Part shown: in pieces, positions 33,247 to 42,482 of the stretch
How positions within the stretch are numbered: position 1 is the stretch's first letter
Layout of the letters: the number at the start of each line of letters is the position of its first letter
NCBI RefSeq assembly: GCF_003612015.1
Contig: NZ_RARB01000006.1
Location: 191,263-255,262, forward strand
DNA: 64,000 bases
Direction: 5' to 3'
From: Pantoea piersonii
Lineage (GTDB): Bacteria > Pseudomonadota > Gammaproteobacteria > Enterobacterales > Enterobacteriaceae
The notes under the pieces: generated by a model
The model's input: the letters and a program-made list of their open reading frames with translations, nothing else
Databases searched by the model: none
What the model was told of the DNA's origin: nothing
Translations under genes and position numbers: made by a program

Positions 33247-34185
33247 ATGCATCGGGTAGGCTTACTGATTTCTGATTACTTTCAGGTTTTAGGGCTCTCC
33301 ACGCTGAGTATTTTTGAGTTCGCCAACCAGGTAGCTGGCGAGCCGTTTTATGCCTGTACGGTCTATTCAGAACGGGGCGGCCCGGTTAAATCCTCATACG
33401 GCTTTGGGGTCGACAGCCAGCGGCTGGATGCCGACGCGCAGATCGACACCTGGCTGGTTGCCGGGGTGCTGACGCCGCTGGAGCTGCCCGCAACGGCAGG
33501 CGTGGTCGACTTTTTACAGACGCACGCCCTGAAAGCGCGACGCGTGGCGGGCATCTGCACCGGCGCGTTCGTGCTGGGCCAGGCCGGGCTGCTGTCGGAA
33601 CGCCGCGCCACGACCCACTGGGTGCATGCGCAGAGCCTGAAGGCTTTGCATCCCACCACGCGGGTGGAGGAGGATCGCATATTCATTATCGACGAGCATG
33701 TCTGGACCTCCGCCGGGCTTACGGCCGGGCTGGATATGGCGCTCGGCATGGTGGAGAAAGATCTGGGCGCGGAGGTGGCGCGCAGCGTGGCGCACCTGCT
33801 GGTGATGCACCACCGCCGCTCAGGCGGCCAGACGCAGCACTCGGAAATGCTGATGCTGTCGCCGCGCAGCGATCGCCTGCAGTCTGCGCTGGAATATGCC
33901 CGTAAAAACCTCAGCAAATCCCTCAGTATTGAAGAGCTGGCCGATGCGGTGCACGTCAGCGCCCGTCAGCTCAGCCGCCTTTTTCGCTCCGAAACCGGTA
34001 AGTCGCCTGCTAAAGCGATTGAAGGCCTGCGGCTCGAAAACGCCAGGCTGTTGATTGAACAGAGTCGGCTGTCGATGGAGGTTATCGCGCGTGAATCGGG
34101 CTTCCGCGACCGCCGTCATATGCGGGAAGTGTTTATCCGCGGCTATGGTATTCCTCCGCAGGCGCTGCGTACCGGCAAAGCCTGA
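33247..34185 (+). CDS. GlxA-like regulator: DJ-1/PfpI domain plus AraC helix-turn-helix
   Basis: 312 residues. Residues 1-170 form a DJ-1/PfpI-like domain with C104 in AGICTGAFVLGQAG at the nucleophile-elbow position, followed by TTHWVHAQSL. Residues about 215-310 carry two helix-turn-helix motifs of the AraC family (SIEELADAVHVSARQLSRLFRSETGKSPAKAI, later VIARESGFRDRRHMREVF). This architecture is that of GlxA/ArgR-type AraC regulators that sense amines or metabolites. Likely regulates the SDR-SDR-MFS genes that follow. Confidence 0.9.
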   Translation: MHRVGLLISDYFQVLGLSTLSIFEFANQVAGEPFYACTVYSERGGPVKSSYGFGVDSQRLDADAQIDTWLVAGVLTPLELPATAGVVDFLQTHALKARRVAGICTGAFVLGQAGLLSERRATTHWVHAQSLKALHPTTRVEEDRIFIIDEHVWTSAGLTAGLDMALGMVEKDLGAEVARSVAHLLVMHHRRSGGQTQHSEMLMLSPRSDRLQSALEYARKNLSKSLSIEELADAVHVSARQLSRLFRSETGKSPAKAIEGLRLENARLLIEQSRLSMEVIARESGFRDRRHMREVFIRGYGIPPQALRTGKA

Positions 34186-34344
34186 TCGCTTCTCCCCCTC
34201 CGTTTTCCGCTTCTCTTTCTTCCGCATGATGGCCGGTTTTCCGGTCATCATGATGTCCGAAATCACTACCCTCTGCGTCAGTCGCGACATCGCCTGAATG
34301 CGTATTCTGAATTCACCCGCCCGATAACTGACAAGGTGAACAGT

Positions 34345-35160
34345 ATGACGCAGCAAAAAGAGATCCACCGCGGCACGGCCGTCGTAACAGGTGCCTCAAC
34401 CGGCATGGGCGCGCTCTACGCGGGCCGCCTGGCGCGCATGGGTTACGACCTGATTATGGTGGCGCGCAACCATAACCGCCTGAACCAGCTGGCGGAGCAT
34501 ATCACCACCGACAGCGGCCGCAGCGTCGAGGTCGTGGCGGCTGATTTAGGCGATGCCGCGCAGCTCGCCGCGCTGGAAGAGAAGCTGCGGCAGGACGCCA
34601 GTATCACCCTGCTGGTGAATAACGCTGGCATCGGCACGCATACCCCGCTGCTGCAGAGCAATGCCGAACAGATGACCGCGATGATCAACCTTAACGTCAC
34701 GGCGCTGACCCGCCTGACCTACGCCGTGGTGCCGGGATTCGTCGCCAGAGGCCGTGGCGCCATCATCAATATCGCCTCCATCGTCAGTATCGCGCCGGAG
34801 CTGCTGAACGGCGTCTACGGCGGCAGCAAGGCCTACGTGCTGGCGTTTTCCCAGTCGCTGCATCACGAACTGGCAGATAAAGGCGTTCAGGTGCAGGCGG
34901 TCCTGCCCGGTGCCACCGCTACGCCGTTCTGGGACAACGGCGGCCTGCCGGTTAGCCAGCTTGACCCAAAAATCGTTATGAGCGCGCAGGAGATGGTTGA
35001 CGCCGCACTCACAGGATTTGCCCGCGGCGAGCTGATCACTATCCCCTCTCTGCAAAACGAAAAGCTGTGGAGGGACTACGAACAGGCGCGCCAGGCGATG
35101 ATCCCGCATCTTGGCAGCGACGCGCCCGCTGAACGCTATCAGCTCGTTTCTTTGCACTGA
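34345..35160 (+). CDS. Short-chain dehydrogenase/reductase
   Basis: 271 residues from the ATG at 34345 (AAGGTG six bases upstream; a GTG three codons earlier overlaps it). Cofactor motif GASTGMG at residues 16-22, NNAGIGTH, and the catalytic YGGSK (Y-x-x-x-K) preceded by INIASIVS. Classical SDR, probably NADP-linked by the basic residue after the second strand (MVARN). Followed by a second SDR at 35213; the two are only distantly similar. Confidence 0.88.
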   Translation: MTQQKEIHRGTAVVTGASTGMGALYAGRLARMGYDLIMVARNHNRLNQLAEHITTDSGRSVEVVAADLGDAAQLAALEEKLRQDASITLLVNNAGIGTHTPLLQSNAEQMTAMINLNVTALTRLTYAVVPGFVARGRGAIINIASIVSIAPELLNGVYGGSKAYVLAFSQSLHHELADKGVQVQAVLPGATATPFWDNGGLPVSQLDPKIVMSAQEMVDAALTGFARGELITIPSLQNEKLWRDYEQARQAMIPHLGSDAPAERYQLVSLH

Positions 35161-35212
35161 CTGACCCTGACAACTTCACGACTCCACCACGTTTATCTGA
35201 AGGAATATGACC

Positions 35213-35974
35213 ATGAAACTGACTAACAACACTGTTTTCATCACCGGCGGCACCTCTGGCATTGGCCGCGCGATGGCCGAGAAGTTTCATCAGCTGGGCA
35301 ACCAGGTGATTATTTCCGGCCGCCGCGAAGCGCTACTGAAAGAGGTCACCGCCGCCAGCCTAGGCATGGATTACATGGTGCTGGACGTGACGAACGCCGA
35401 CAGCATCAAAGCCGCCGCGCAGAGCGTCCTGACGCGCTACCCGGCGCTGAACGTGGTGATTAACAACGCCGGCATCATGCCCTTTGATAATGCCGCAGGC
35501 GAGCTGGATGACGAACAGGCGGTGACCCTGCTCAATACCAATATTCTCGGCCCGGTACGCGTCAGTGCCGCCTTTATTGAACATCTGAAACAGCAGCCGG
35601 ACGCGGTGCTGATCAACAACAGCTCGGTGCTCGCCTTCCTGCCGCTGGCGACCAATGCGCTCTACTCCGCCACCAAAGCGGCCATTCACTCGTACACCCT
35701 GTCGCAGCGCTTCCTGCTGCGCGATAGCGGCGTTCAGGTGATTGAAATCTCCCCGCCGTGGGTCGATACCGACCTGATTTACAAGAGCGGCGATCCGCGC
35801 GCCATGCCGCTGGAAGACTTTATCCGTGAAACGTTCGACAAGCTGGGCACCGACACCATTGAAGCTATCGTTGACCGCGTGCTGCCGGTGCGGGATAACC
35901 CAGGCGCGAACGAGCACGCGCTGGTGAATCAGTTTAACCAGTCCGTCGCTGATAACCCGATTCCCGTCCAGTAA
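35213..35974 (+). CDS. Short-chain dehydrogenase/reductase (DltE-like)
   Basis: 253 residues from the ATG at 35213, eight bases after AAGGA; the ATG two codons earlier is too close. GGTSGIG cofactor motif, SGRRE after the second strand suggesting NADPH, NNAGIMPF, and YSATKAAIHSYT with the catalytic Y-x-x-x-K. The C-terminal PPWVDTDLI and DEVFAD-like region match the DltE/oxidoreductase group. Operon partner of the SDR at 34345. Confidence 0.88.
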   Translation: MKLTNNTVFITGGTSGIGRAMAEKFHQLGNQVIISGRREALLKEVTAASLGMDYMVLDVTNADSIKAAAQSVLTRYPALNVVINNAGIMPFDNAAGELDDEQAVTLLNTNILGPVRVSAAFIEHLKQQPDAVLINNSSVLAFLPLATNALYSATKAAIHSYTLSQRFLLRDSGVQVIEISPPWVDTDLIYKSGDPRAMPLEDFIRETFDKLGTDTIEAIVDRVLPVRDNPGANEHALVNQFNQSVADNPIPVQ

Positions 35975-35980
35975 CACCCT

Positions 35981-35999
35981 CAGGGGCGATAAGCCCCTG
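35981..35999 (+). terminator. Hairpin between SDR and MFS genes
   Basis: CAGGGGC and GCCCCTG pair perfectly around GATAA; followed by CTTTA, a weak tail. It could end or attenuate transcription between the SDR gene and the MFS gene. Confidence 0.45.
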
Positions 36000-36018
36000 C
36001 TTTAGCCGGAGCTGAATC

Positions 36019-37230
36019 ATGAACGCTGCTGTTTCGTCTTCCCAGCGCCGCGCCTTGCGCGCGCTGAGCATCGCCTACTTCGTGCAGGCAACCGGCGCGC
36101 TCTCGGTCGCTGGCAGCCTGCCCGCGATTTCTGCCGCCTGGCACTTAACGGATCCGCAGAGCGCGCGTCTGCTGAGTATTTTCGGCCTGACCTTTGCGCT
36201 GGCCGCACCGCTGGCGCAGGTGTTTTTTGGTCATTTTCGCCGCCGCCAGCTGGTGTTGTCGGGGATGTTGCTGTTTGGCCTGGGCGCATTCGCCTTTGCG
36301 CTCTCGCCCGGCTACTCCGCGCTGGTGGCATCACGGGTGCTGATGGGGATCGGGGCGGGTTTTATCGGCCCGGTGCTGGTGGCGCTCGGTTCGGAACTGG
36401 TGCATGAGCAGCAGCGCGGTCGGGCTATCGGCATGGTGCTGCTGGGCGTCTCGATGGCGAGCCTTGCCGGTATCCCGCTCGCGGCCTGGGTGGCCGCTCT
36501 GTGGGGCGCGAAAGCGCTGTTTGCCCTGATCGGGCTGGCCAGCCTGCTGAGCGGACTGAACATCTTGCTGAGCGTGCCGAATGAGAGCGTGGGCGTGCGT
36601 ATACGTCTTGCCGAGGTGGCTGGCGTGCTGGCCGAGGGTAAGTTGCTCTCTGCCTTTCTGGTGGTGTTTTTTATTACCTCAGGCGTCTACAGCTTTTATG
36701 CGTTTATCGCGCCGCTGATCCGCGATACCTATGCCGGTGGCCCTCATACCGTTTCCGCCGCGCTGGCGGTGCTGGGCGTGGCGGGCGTGCTGGGAAACCT
36801 TTACGTTACGCGCGTGGCGTCCCGGCTGCGCGCCGAACAGCTGCTGATGAGGGGCATGGCTCTGCTTATCTTCGATACCCTGCTTATCGCCCTTCTGCCT
36901 AAGCTGTCAGCCCTGCTGCTGCTGGCGCTGATCTTCTGGGCGTTCGCCACCGATCTGCTCTGGCCCAGCCAGCAGCGTCGGATCGTGGAGCTGTCGTCGG
37001 CCCGTCATCGCGGTATCGCGCTGGCGCTCACCAGCGCCTTTATGTTCGGCGGCATGGGTTTCGGCTCGGCGGTCGCCTCCTGGATCTATCCCTCAGCCGG
37101 TTTTTATGGGCTGGTGGTGTTTTCCGTCGGCTTTATCCTGCTTGCGCTTCTCAGCCTGAGAATTTCAGAGCGGCTGCGAAAGCGCGCCTTTACGCCAGCC
37201 AGAGCCGCCTCTCTCTGCGAAAGCGATTAA
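36019..37230 (+). CDS. MFS transporter (DHA1-type efflux)
   Basis: 403 residues with 12 predicted hydrophobic segments. The loop after segment 2 reads FGHFRRRQLVLSGM, the MFS motif A region, and motif C-like ASRVLMGIGAGFIGPVL follows segment 4, as in drug:proton antiporters of the DHA1/AraJ group. GGAG lies before ATG. Follows the SDR pair and precedes the PRISE-like reductase, so it may export a product or toxic substrate of those enzymes. Confidence 0.87.
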   Translation: MNAAVSSSQRRALRALSIAYFVQATGALSVAGSLPAISAAWHLTDPQSARLLSIFGLTFALAAPLAQVFFGHFRRRQLVLSGMLLFGLGAFAFALSPGYSALVASRVLMGIGAGFIGPVLVALGSELVHEQQRGRAIGMVLLGVSMASLAGIPLAAWVAALWGAKALFALIGLASLLSGLNILLSVPNESVGVRIRLAEVAGVLAEGKLLSAFLVVFFITSGVYSFYAFIAPLIRDTYAGGPHTVSAALAVLGVAGVLGNLYVTRVASRLRAEQLLMRGMALLIFDTLLIALLPKLSALLLLALIFWAFATDLLWPSQQRRIVELSSARHRGIALALTSAFMFGGMGFGSAVASWIYPSAGFYGLVVFSVGFILLALLSLRISERLRKRAFTPARAASLCESD

Positions 37231-37250
37231 CCGTTTTAGTGCGCTTCTGT

Positions 37251-37272
37251 CGCCCCTTTTTCGATCGGGGCG
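37251..37272 (+). terminator. Hairpin after the MFS gene
   Basis: CGCCCC and GGGGCG pair around a ten-base loop, 20 bases after the MFS stop; T residues lie in the loop, not after the stem, so termination is uncertain. Confidence 0.3.
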
Positions 37273-37343
37273 CTGTCAGCTTCTACGCTTACACATGCAA
37301 AAGGCGACAAGCTTCCTTTCATTAAAACCAGACGGAGAGATCT

Positions 37344-38390
37344 ATGCATAACAGGCATGTACTTTTGGTGGGCGCGAGCGGCGTAGTCGGCTTTGCCGCT
37401 CACGATGCCTTTCATCACGCTGGCTGGCGCATCACCACGCTGGGAAGATCGCCGCAGAGCCCTCACGCCTCTCCCCACCTCAGCGCAGATCTGAGCTCCG
37501 CAGAGGATCTCAGCAAACACCGCCAGGCGTTCGAATCGGTTACCCATATCTTTTATGCCGCCCTGCGCCAGGACCCTAATCCTGGTGTAGAAGCGGATAT
37601 CAACGCGCTGATGTTTGAAAATCTGATTGAGGCGGTTCGTTCCGCCGGGTCGGCGTTGCAGCACATTATTTTCGTTCAGGGCGGAAAGGTTTACGGCGCA
37701 CATCTGGGCGTTTACCGCACGCCGGCGCGGGAAGAGGACAGCCGTCATTTTCCGCCTAACCTCTATTTCCGCCACGAAGACTACGCCAGGAAAGTGGGCG
37801 ATGAAGCGGGGATCGGCTGGACGGCGCTGCGTCCGGATATCGTTATCGGCCACTCCTTTGGCTCGCCGATGAACCTGGGCAATCTGATCGGCGTCTATGG
37901 CACGCTGTGCCGTGAAACCGGCACTGCCCTGCACTTCCCCGGCCCTGATGACGCCTGGCGCAATACGCTGGTCAACATCACCGACAGCCGCATTCTCGGT
38001 CAGAGCGCCATCTGGGCCGCCGAAAACGGGAAATATGGCGCGTTTAATATCACTAACGGCGATGTCTTTCGCTGGAGCCACGTCTGGCCGAAACTGGCCG
38101 ACTGGTTCGGCGTGCCCGTCGGGGAGGCGCAGCCGATTTCGCTGAGCGAGCGACTCAGCGCGCTTAAACCGCTCTGGTCTTCGATTGCCGATAAAGCGCA
38201 GCTAAAAGAGCGGGATATCGACCGGCTGGCGCTGGGGGGCTTTGGCGATTTTATTTTTCACGTAGAGAAAGATGCCATATTCGATGTGACCAAAGCGCGT
38301 CAGGAGGGCTTCGATGCAATGATCAAACGCTCTGATGAGGTGCTGATTGAACATCTGGACGCGATGCGCAGCAGCAGGCTGATCCCTTAA
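37344..38390 (+). CDS. PRISE-like NAD(P)-dependent reductase/epimerase family protein
   Basis: 348 residues. N-terminal Rossmann motif LLVGASGVVGFAAHD, NADPH-type arginine in LGRSPQ, then VQGGKVYGAHLGVYRTPAREEDSR, RPDIVIGHSFG, NITNGDVFRWSHVWPKLADWFG and a C-terminal DVTKARQEGF. These blocks match the progesterone-5-beta-reductase/iridoid-synthase-like (PRISE) group of enone reductases found in plants and bacteria, where the GGKxY segment replaces the SDR YxxxK. Likely reduces an activated C=C bond. GGAGAG precedes the ATG. Confidence 0.8.
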   Translation: MHNRHVLLVGASGVVGFAAHDAFHHAGWRITTLGRSPQSPHASPHLSADLSSAEDLSKHRQAFESVTHIFYAALRQDPNPGVEADINALMFENLIEAVRSAGSALQHIIFVQGGKVYGAHLGVYRTPAREEDSRHFPPNLYFRHEDYARKVGDEAGIGWTALRPDIVIGHSFGSPMNLGNLIGVYGTLCRETGTALHFPGPDDAWRNTLVNITDSRILGQSAIWAAENGKYGAFNITNGDVFRWSHVWPKLADWFGVPVGEAQPISLSERLSALKPLWSSIADKAQLKERDIDRLALGGFGDFIFHVEKDAIFDVTKARQEGFDAMIKRSDEVLIEHLDAMRSSRLIP

Positions 38391-38401
38391 GCCTGAGTAA
38401 C

Positions 38402-38427
38402 ACGGCGATGCCTTTCGGCATCGCCGT
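38402..38427. terminator. Bidirectional terminator hairpin between convergent genes
   Basis: ACGGCGATGCC and GGCATCGCCGT form a perfect 11-base stem with loop TTTC between the PRISE-like gene and the convergent molybdenum-enzyme gene. Confidence 0.7.
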
Positions 38428-38433
38428 TGTGCG

Positions 38434-40701
38434 TTAGTCGATCAGCTTATCAAGGGAGAGCGGCAAATCGCGCACGCGCTTGCCGGTAGCATGATAGACC
38501 GCATTGCTGATGGCAGCCGCCATGCCCACAATGCCCAGTTCGCCGACCGCTTTGCCACCCATCAGGGTAGCGTGGTAGTCCGGTTCGCCGACGTCGATGG
38601 CGACGATCTCCGGCACGTCTGCATTCACGGCGATCAGGTAGTCCGCCAGATTGTTATTAATCACGCGCGCGTTGCGCGGATCAATCACGCCCCCTTCCAG
38701 CAGCGCCTGGCCCAGCCCCATCACCATGCCGCCGATCCACTGGCTGCGCGCCAGCTGGGGATTATAGAGACGGCCGCTGTCAAACGCGGAGACCAGCCGT
38801 TTAACCCGCACGGTGCCAAAATCTTCGTCTACCCGCACCTCGACGAACTGCGCGCCCCAGCTGTGCGCGGAGAACGCCTCCGGCCGCGTCATTTTCGACA
38901 TGGAGTGCACCGCCTGATCGCGATCTTCTTCGCTCTCATCCGGCGAGAAGGTGCCGGAGAGCACAGAGAGCGTAAGCGAATCATTCAGCTTCACCAGTTT
39001 GTCATAGCTGACCGCGCGCTCGGGCTGGCTTTTCACGCGCACTGCGCCATCGCGTAGCACCAGCTGCTCGCGCTCAACCTGGAACAGCGGCGAACCGGGC
39101 GATTCGGTCGCCAGCGTGAAGAGTTTTTCGCGCATCGCTTCCGCGGTCTTATGCACTGCCGCGGTGAGATTGCCCGCCAGCTGCGAACCGCCCGCCACGC
39201 CAGCGCGCGGCAGATCGGTGTCGCCCAGCTCGACGCGGATCTGCCTGGAGGGAATTTGCAGCACCTCGGCGGCGGTCTGCGCCAGAATGGTATAGGTGCC
39301 GGTGCCGATGTCCGCCCCGGCGCTCTGCACCACCAGGCTGCCGTCGCTGTGGAAAATCAGTTTTGCTTCGGCGGGCGAGCGGCTGACCGGATAAGTGGCG
39401 GTCGCCATTCCCCAGCCAATCAGCTCCCGCCCTTCACGCATTGAGCGCGGCGCCATGCTGCGTTTATCCCAGCCAAACGCCTCGGCGGCGGCGGCGTAGG
39501 CCTCTTTCAAACGGCGCGTGCTCCAGGGCGCATTGAGCTGATAGTCGTGATCGGCCCAGTTGCGCAGGCGAAACGCCAGCGGATCGATCCCCAGTTCATA
39601 AGCCATCTCATCCATGGCGACTTCCAGGCCATAGGTGCTCGGGTTCTCTCCTGGCGCACGCATCCAGCCTGGCGTGACGGTGTTGATCGCCGCGACGTAG
39701 TGACGCGAATAGACATTCGGCACCGCGTAGAGACGACCTGTCGCTTTGTTGGTGCCCTCTGCGAAGGTATCGATCATCGAGGTATCGCTCAGGCCGTCAT
39801 GGATAATCGCCAGAATTTTGCCGTCGCGCGAGGCGCCCATCTCCAGATTTTGAATGGTCGCCGGACGACCACCCAGACCGGTAAAGGTTTGCGGGCGGGT
39901 TAAAGAGACTTTGATCGGTCGCCCCAGCGCGCGCGAGGCGACGCAGGCGAGCGCGACATGGGTGTAGGGCACCGGTTTGGAGCCGAAACCGCCTCCCACA
40001 TAGGGAGAGATAATGCGCACCTGGCTGACGGCGATGCCCAGCCACTCAGCAATCTCCTTCTGGGCGCCCATCACCCACTGGCTCGGCTCCCAGACCGTCA
40101 TCCGGTCATCCTGCCAGGAAGCGATGCAGGCGTGCGGCTCCATCGGCGTATTATATTCGCGCGGCGTCGCGTATCGCGCGTTGATCCTCACTTCCGCCTG
40201 CGCCATCGCCTGATGGGCATCGCCGAGATCGATATTGGTCGAGCTGTTTTCTTTGCGTTCGGCGCGCGGATCGTCCGGATAAATCAAGGCTGGTTCAGTC
40301 TCATATTCCGTTTCTACCAGGCTGGCGGCCCAGGTCGCCTGCTCAAAAGTCTCCGCTACTACCAGGCCGATATTCTGGCCGTTATGAATGATTTTATCGT
40401 CCTGGATGGGCGTATAGGTGGACTGCGCCGCGCCGCCGTCGGCGATGCCGGTAGGCTTGTTGATCTTCAGGCTGTTAAGGTGGGTATAGACCGCCAGCAC
40501 GCCCGGTGCCTGGCGCGCTTTTTCCGTCTCCATGCGGGTAATGCGCCCGCTGGCCACGGTAGACTGGATCACCACGCCGTAGGCGACATTTTCCGGCTGG
40601 TATTCCACTGCATATTTAGCCTGACCGGTTACCTTGACCACGCCGTCGCCGCGCTCGCGCTTTTCGCCCAGCGCCTGAAAGTTTTTTTCTGCCGTATCCA
40701 T
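38434..40701 (-). CDS. Xanthine dehydrogenase family aldehyde oxidoreductase, molybdopterin-binding subunit (PaoC-like)
   Basis: 755 residues, the large molybdenum-cofactor subunit. Landmarks: N-terminal aldehyde-oxidase a/b hammerhead domain (VKVTGQAKYAVEYQPENVAYG), the VGGGFGSK cofactor loop, RAPGENPSTYG, DIGTGTYTILAQTAAEV, and the catalytic glutamate region KAVGELGIVGMAAAISNAV. The C-terminal RVRDLPLSLDKL closely matches E. coli PaoC (YagR). It hydroxylates aldehydes or N-heterocycles using water. Encoded last in the order 2Fe-2S, FAD, Mo subunits, with no chaperone (PaoD/XdhC) gene next to it. Confidence 0.9.
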   Translation of the reverse strand: MDTAEKNFQALGEKRERGDGVVKVTGQAKYAVEYQPENVAYGVVIQSTVASGRITRMETEKARQAPGVLAVYTHLNSLKINKPTGIADGGAAQSTYTPIQDDKIIHNGQNIGLVVAETFEQATWAASLVETEYETEPALIYPDDPRAERKENSSTNIDLGDAHQAMAQAEVRINARYATPREYNTPMEPHACIASWQDDRMTVWEPSQWVMGAQKEIAEWLGIAVSQVRIISPYVGGGFGSKPVPYTHVALACVASRALGRPIKVSLTRPQTFTGLGGRPATIQNLEMGASRDGKILAIIHDGLSDTSMIDTFAEGTNKATGRLYAVPNVYSRHYVAAINTVTPGWMRAPGENPSTYGLEVAMDEMAYELGIDPLAFRLRNWADHDYQLNAPWSTRRLKEAYAAAAEAFGWDKRSMAPRSMREGRELIGWGMATATYPVSRSPAEAKLIFHSDGSLVVQSAGADIGTGTYTILAQTAAEVLQIPSRQIRVELGDTDLPRAGVAGGSQLAGNLTAAVHKTAEAMREKLFTLATESPGSPLFQVEREQLVLRDGAVRVKSQPERAVSYDKLVKLNDSLTLSVLSGTFSPDESEEDRDQAVHSMSKMTRPEAFSAHSWGAQFVEVRVDEDFGTVRVKRLVSAFDSGRLYNPQLARSQWIGGMVMGLGQALLEGGVIDPRNARVINNNLADYLIAVNADVPEIVAIDVGEPDYHATLMGGKAVGELGIVGMAAAISNAVYHATGKRVRDLPLSLDKLID

Positions 40702-40725
40702 TATTTATCCTCTCTGTTCGGCCAG

Positions 40726-41718
40726 TTAAGCCATGCCGCCCGCTTTCATCAGCGCGCGGGCGATGGCGCGCGGCGCCAGCAGCTTTTTATGCTGGTTTTG
40801 CGGCAGCGCTTCGGCGTCCTGCACCACCAGCTCGGCGGCGCGACGCAGGGTCTGCTCGCTGAATGGCTGACCGCGCAGCGCGCCTTCAACGTGTCGGGCG
40901 CGCCAGGGTTTGGTGGCCACGCCGCCGACGGCGATGCGCAGGTCGCGGATGCGATCGCCATCCAGCTCAATGCCGACAGCCGCGCTGGCGGCGGCAAACT
41001 CGTAAGAGCTGCGATCGCGCACCTTCAGATAATGGGAATGGCGCAGCGCAGCGGTTAACGGCAGCTCCACCGCCACGATCATCTCATCCGCCGCCAGATC
41101 GTGCTCCAGGTGCGGCGTGTTACCCGGCAACAGGAAGAATTCATCTACGGGAATACGTCGTTCGCGCTGTGCGGCGTTGCGCACGATCACCACCGCATCA
41201 AAGGCGGTCAGCGCGACTGCCAGATCGCCGGGATAGACTGCAATACAGCTTTCGCTGGTGCCCAGAATGGCATGGTTGCCATTTACGCCGTCGCGCGCGG
41301 CGCAGCCAGAGCCGGGCTGGCGCTTATTGCAGGCGGAAAAGGTATGCGGGTCGCGGAAATAGACGCAGCGGGTACGCTGCAGCAGATTGCCGCCTATCGA
41401 GGCCATATTGCGCAACTGTGGCGACGCCGCCTGCCAGAGACTGTCATAAATCGCGGGCGCGGATAGCTGACATTCAGGATGGTTCTCCACCTCGCTCATG
41501 CGCGCCAGCGCGCCGATGCGCAGCGTATCCGCCGTAAAGGTAATTTCACGCATCTCCGCCAGCTGGTTGATATCGATCAGCGCGGCAGGCTGTTCGACAT
41601 CGCACTTCATCAGGTCGATTTGGTTCGTACCGCCCGCCAGAAAGCGGCTGTTTTCGCGCTGTTTCTGGCGCAGCGCCTCATCCACGCTGCCGGTGGCAAC
41701 GTAATCAAATGGATTCAT
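40726..41718 (-). CDS. Xanthine dehydrogenase family, FAD-binding subunit (PaoB-like)
   Basis: 330 residues from the ATG at 41716-41718 (AAGGAGG upstream); a much longer open frame upstream overlaps the 2Fe-2S gene and is rejected. FAD loops are FLAGGTNQIDLMK and SIGGNLLQRTRC. The cysteines in TRCVYF, SACNKRQPGSGCAA and later SESCIA match those that hold the extra [4Fe-4S] cluster in E. coli PaoB, so this enzyme probably has that cluster too. Start overlaps the stop of the preceding subunit (ATGA). Confidence 0.9.
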   Translation of the reverse strand: MNPFDYVATGSVDEALRQKQRENSRFLAGGTNQIDLMKCDVEQPAALIDINQLAEMREITFTADTLRIGALARMSEVENHPECQLSAPAIYDSLWQAASPQLRNMASIGGNLLQRTRCVYFRDPHTFSACNKRQPGSGCAARDGVNGNHAILGTSESCIAVYPGDLAVALTAFDAVVIVRNAAQRERRIPVDEFFLLPGNTPHLEHDLAADEMIVAVELPLTAALRHSHYLKVRDRSSYEFAAASAAVGIELDGDRIRDLRIAVGGVATKPWRARHVEGALRGQPFSEQTLRRAAELVVQDAEALPQNQHKKLLAPRAIARALMKAGGMA

Positions 41719-42203
41719 GTTGCCTCCTTGCTGAGATCGGCGGCCGCCTGCTGGATCGCCTCGACAATATTGGGATAGGCGCCGCAGCGGCAGAGGTTGC
41801 CGCTCATATATTCCCGAATTTCCTCTGGCGAACCGGCGTGACCTTCGTCGATGCAGGCCACGGCGGACATGATCTGGCCTGGCGTACAGTAGCCGCACTG
41901 AAAGGCGTCGTACTCCAGAAAGCGCGCCTGTACCGGATGCAGCGTGCCGTCGGCCTGGGCCAGCCCTTCGATAGTGGTGACCGACTGGCCATTAGCCTGT
42001 GCCGCCAGCGTCAGGCAGCTCAGCACGCGTTTGCCGTTAATATGCACCGTACAGGCGCCGCACTGACCCTGATCGCACCCTTTCTTGGTGCCGGTAAGAT
42101 TGATGTGTTCGCGCAGCGCGTCAAGCAAGGTGACGCGCGGATCGACCAGCAGCGTATGCGGTTGCCCGTTGATCTCCAGCTGTAAATGTAGATTTTCAGA
42201 CAT
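41715..42203 (-). CDS. Xanthine dehydrogenase family, 2Fe-2S subunit (PaoA-like, no Tat signal)
   Basis: 162 residues. Plant-type cluster ligands C43, C48, C51 and C63 (KGCDQGQCGAC...LSC) and the second cluster C103, C106, C138 and C140 (CGYCTPGQ...LCRC) are all present. E. coli PaoA carries about 50 extra N-terminal residues with a twin-arginine leader that sends the complex to the periplasm; here the protein begins MSENLHLQLEING, so the enzyme should stay in the cytoplasm. First gene of the operon. Confidence 0.9.
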   Translation of the reverse strand: MSENLHLQLEINGQPHTLLVDPRVTLLDALREHINLTGTKKGCDQGQCGACTVHINGKRVLSCLTLAAQANGQSVTTIEGLAQADGTLHPVQARFLEYDAFQCGYCTPGQIMSAVACIDEGHAGSPEEIREYMSGNLCRCGAYPNIVEAIQQAAADLSKEAT

Positions 42204-42312
42204 AGCTCGTTTCCAGTATTTAACGGGTTTTTAAAAGGGATGTTATGCACGTTATGAGGAGATGTAGTGTGGTGTGCAATCCGTTAAGTCTAGACGGCTA
42301 AGCGAGGGCGGG

Positions 42313-42346
42313 GTTGCCTGTTTCTGGAAATCTGTTGCCTGTTTCT
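42313..42346. repeat. 13-base direct repeat upstream of the molybdenum-enzyme operon
   Basis: GTTGCCTGTTTCT occurs at 42313-42325 and again at 42334-42346, a 21-base period (two helical turns), about 110 bases upstream of the 2Fe-2S subunit start. Spacing on one face of the helix is what a dimeric activator or repressor would use. The 334-base stretch 42204-42537 has no other recognisable feature except the terminator at its right end. Confidence 0.4.
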
Positions 42347-42482
42347 CGCCGCGGGCGAGCCTGGCGCTTGAACAGAACGGGGTTGAGGCGTCCGTTACTG
42401 GCCTCTTTGTGCGTCATTCGGATAGAGGCTGTCGTCACCTTTACCCCATTCCGGGCGACAGAGGCGGAAGTCCTCTCCCGGT

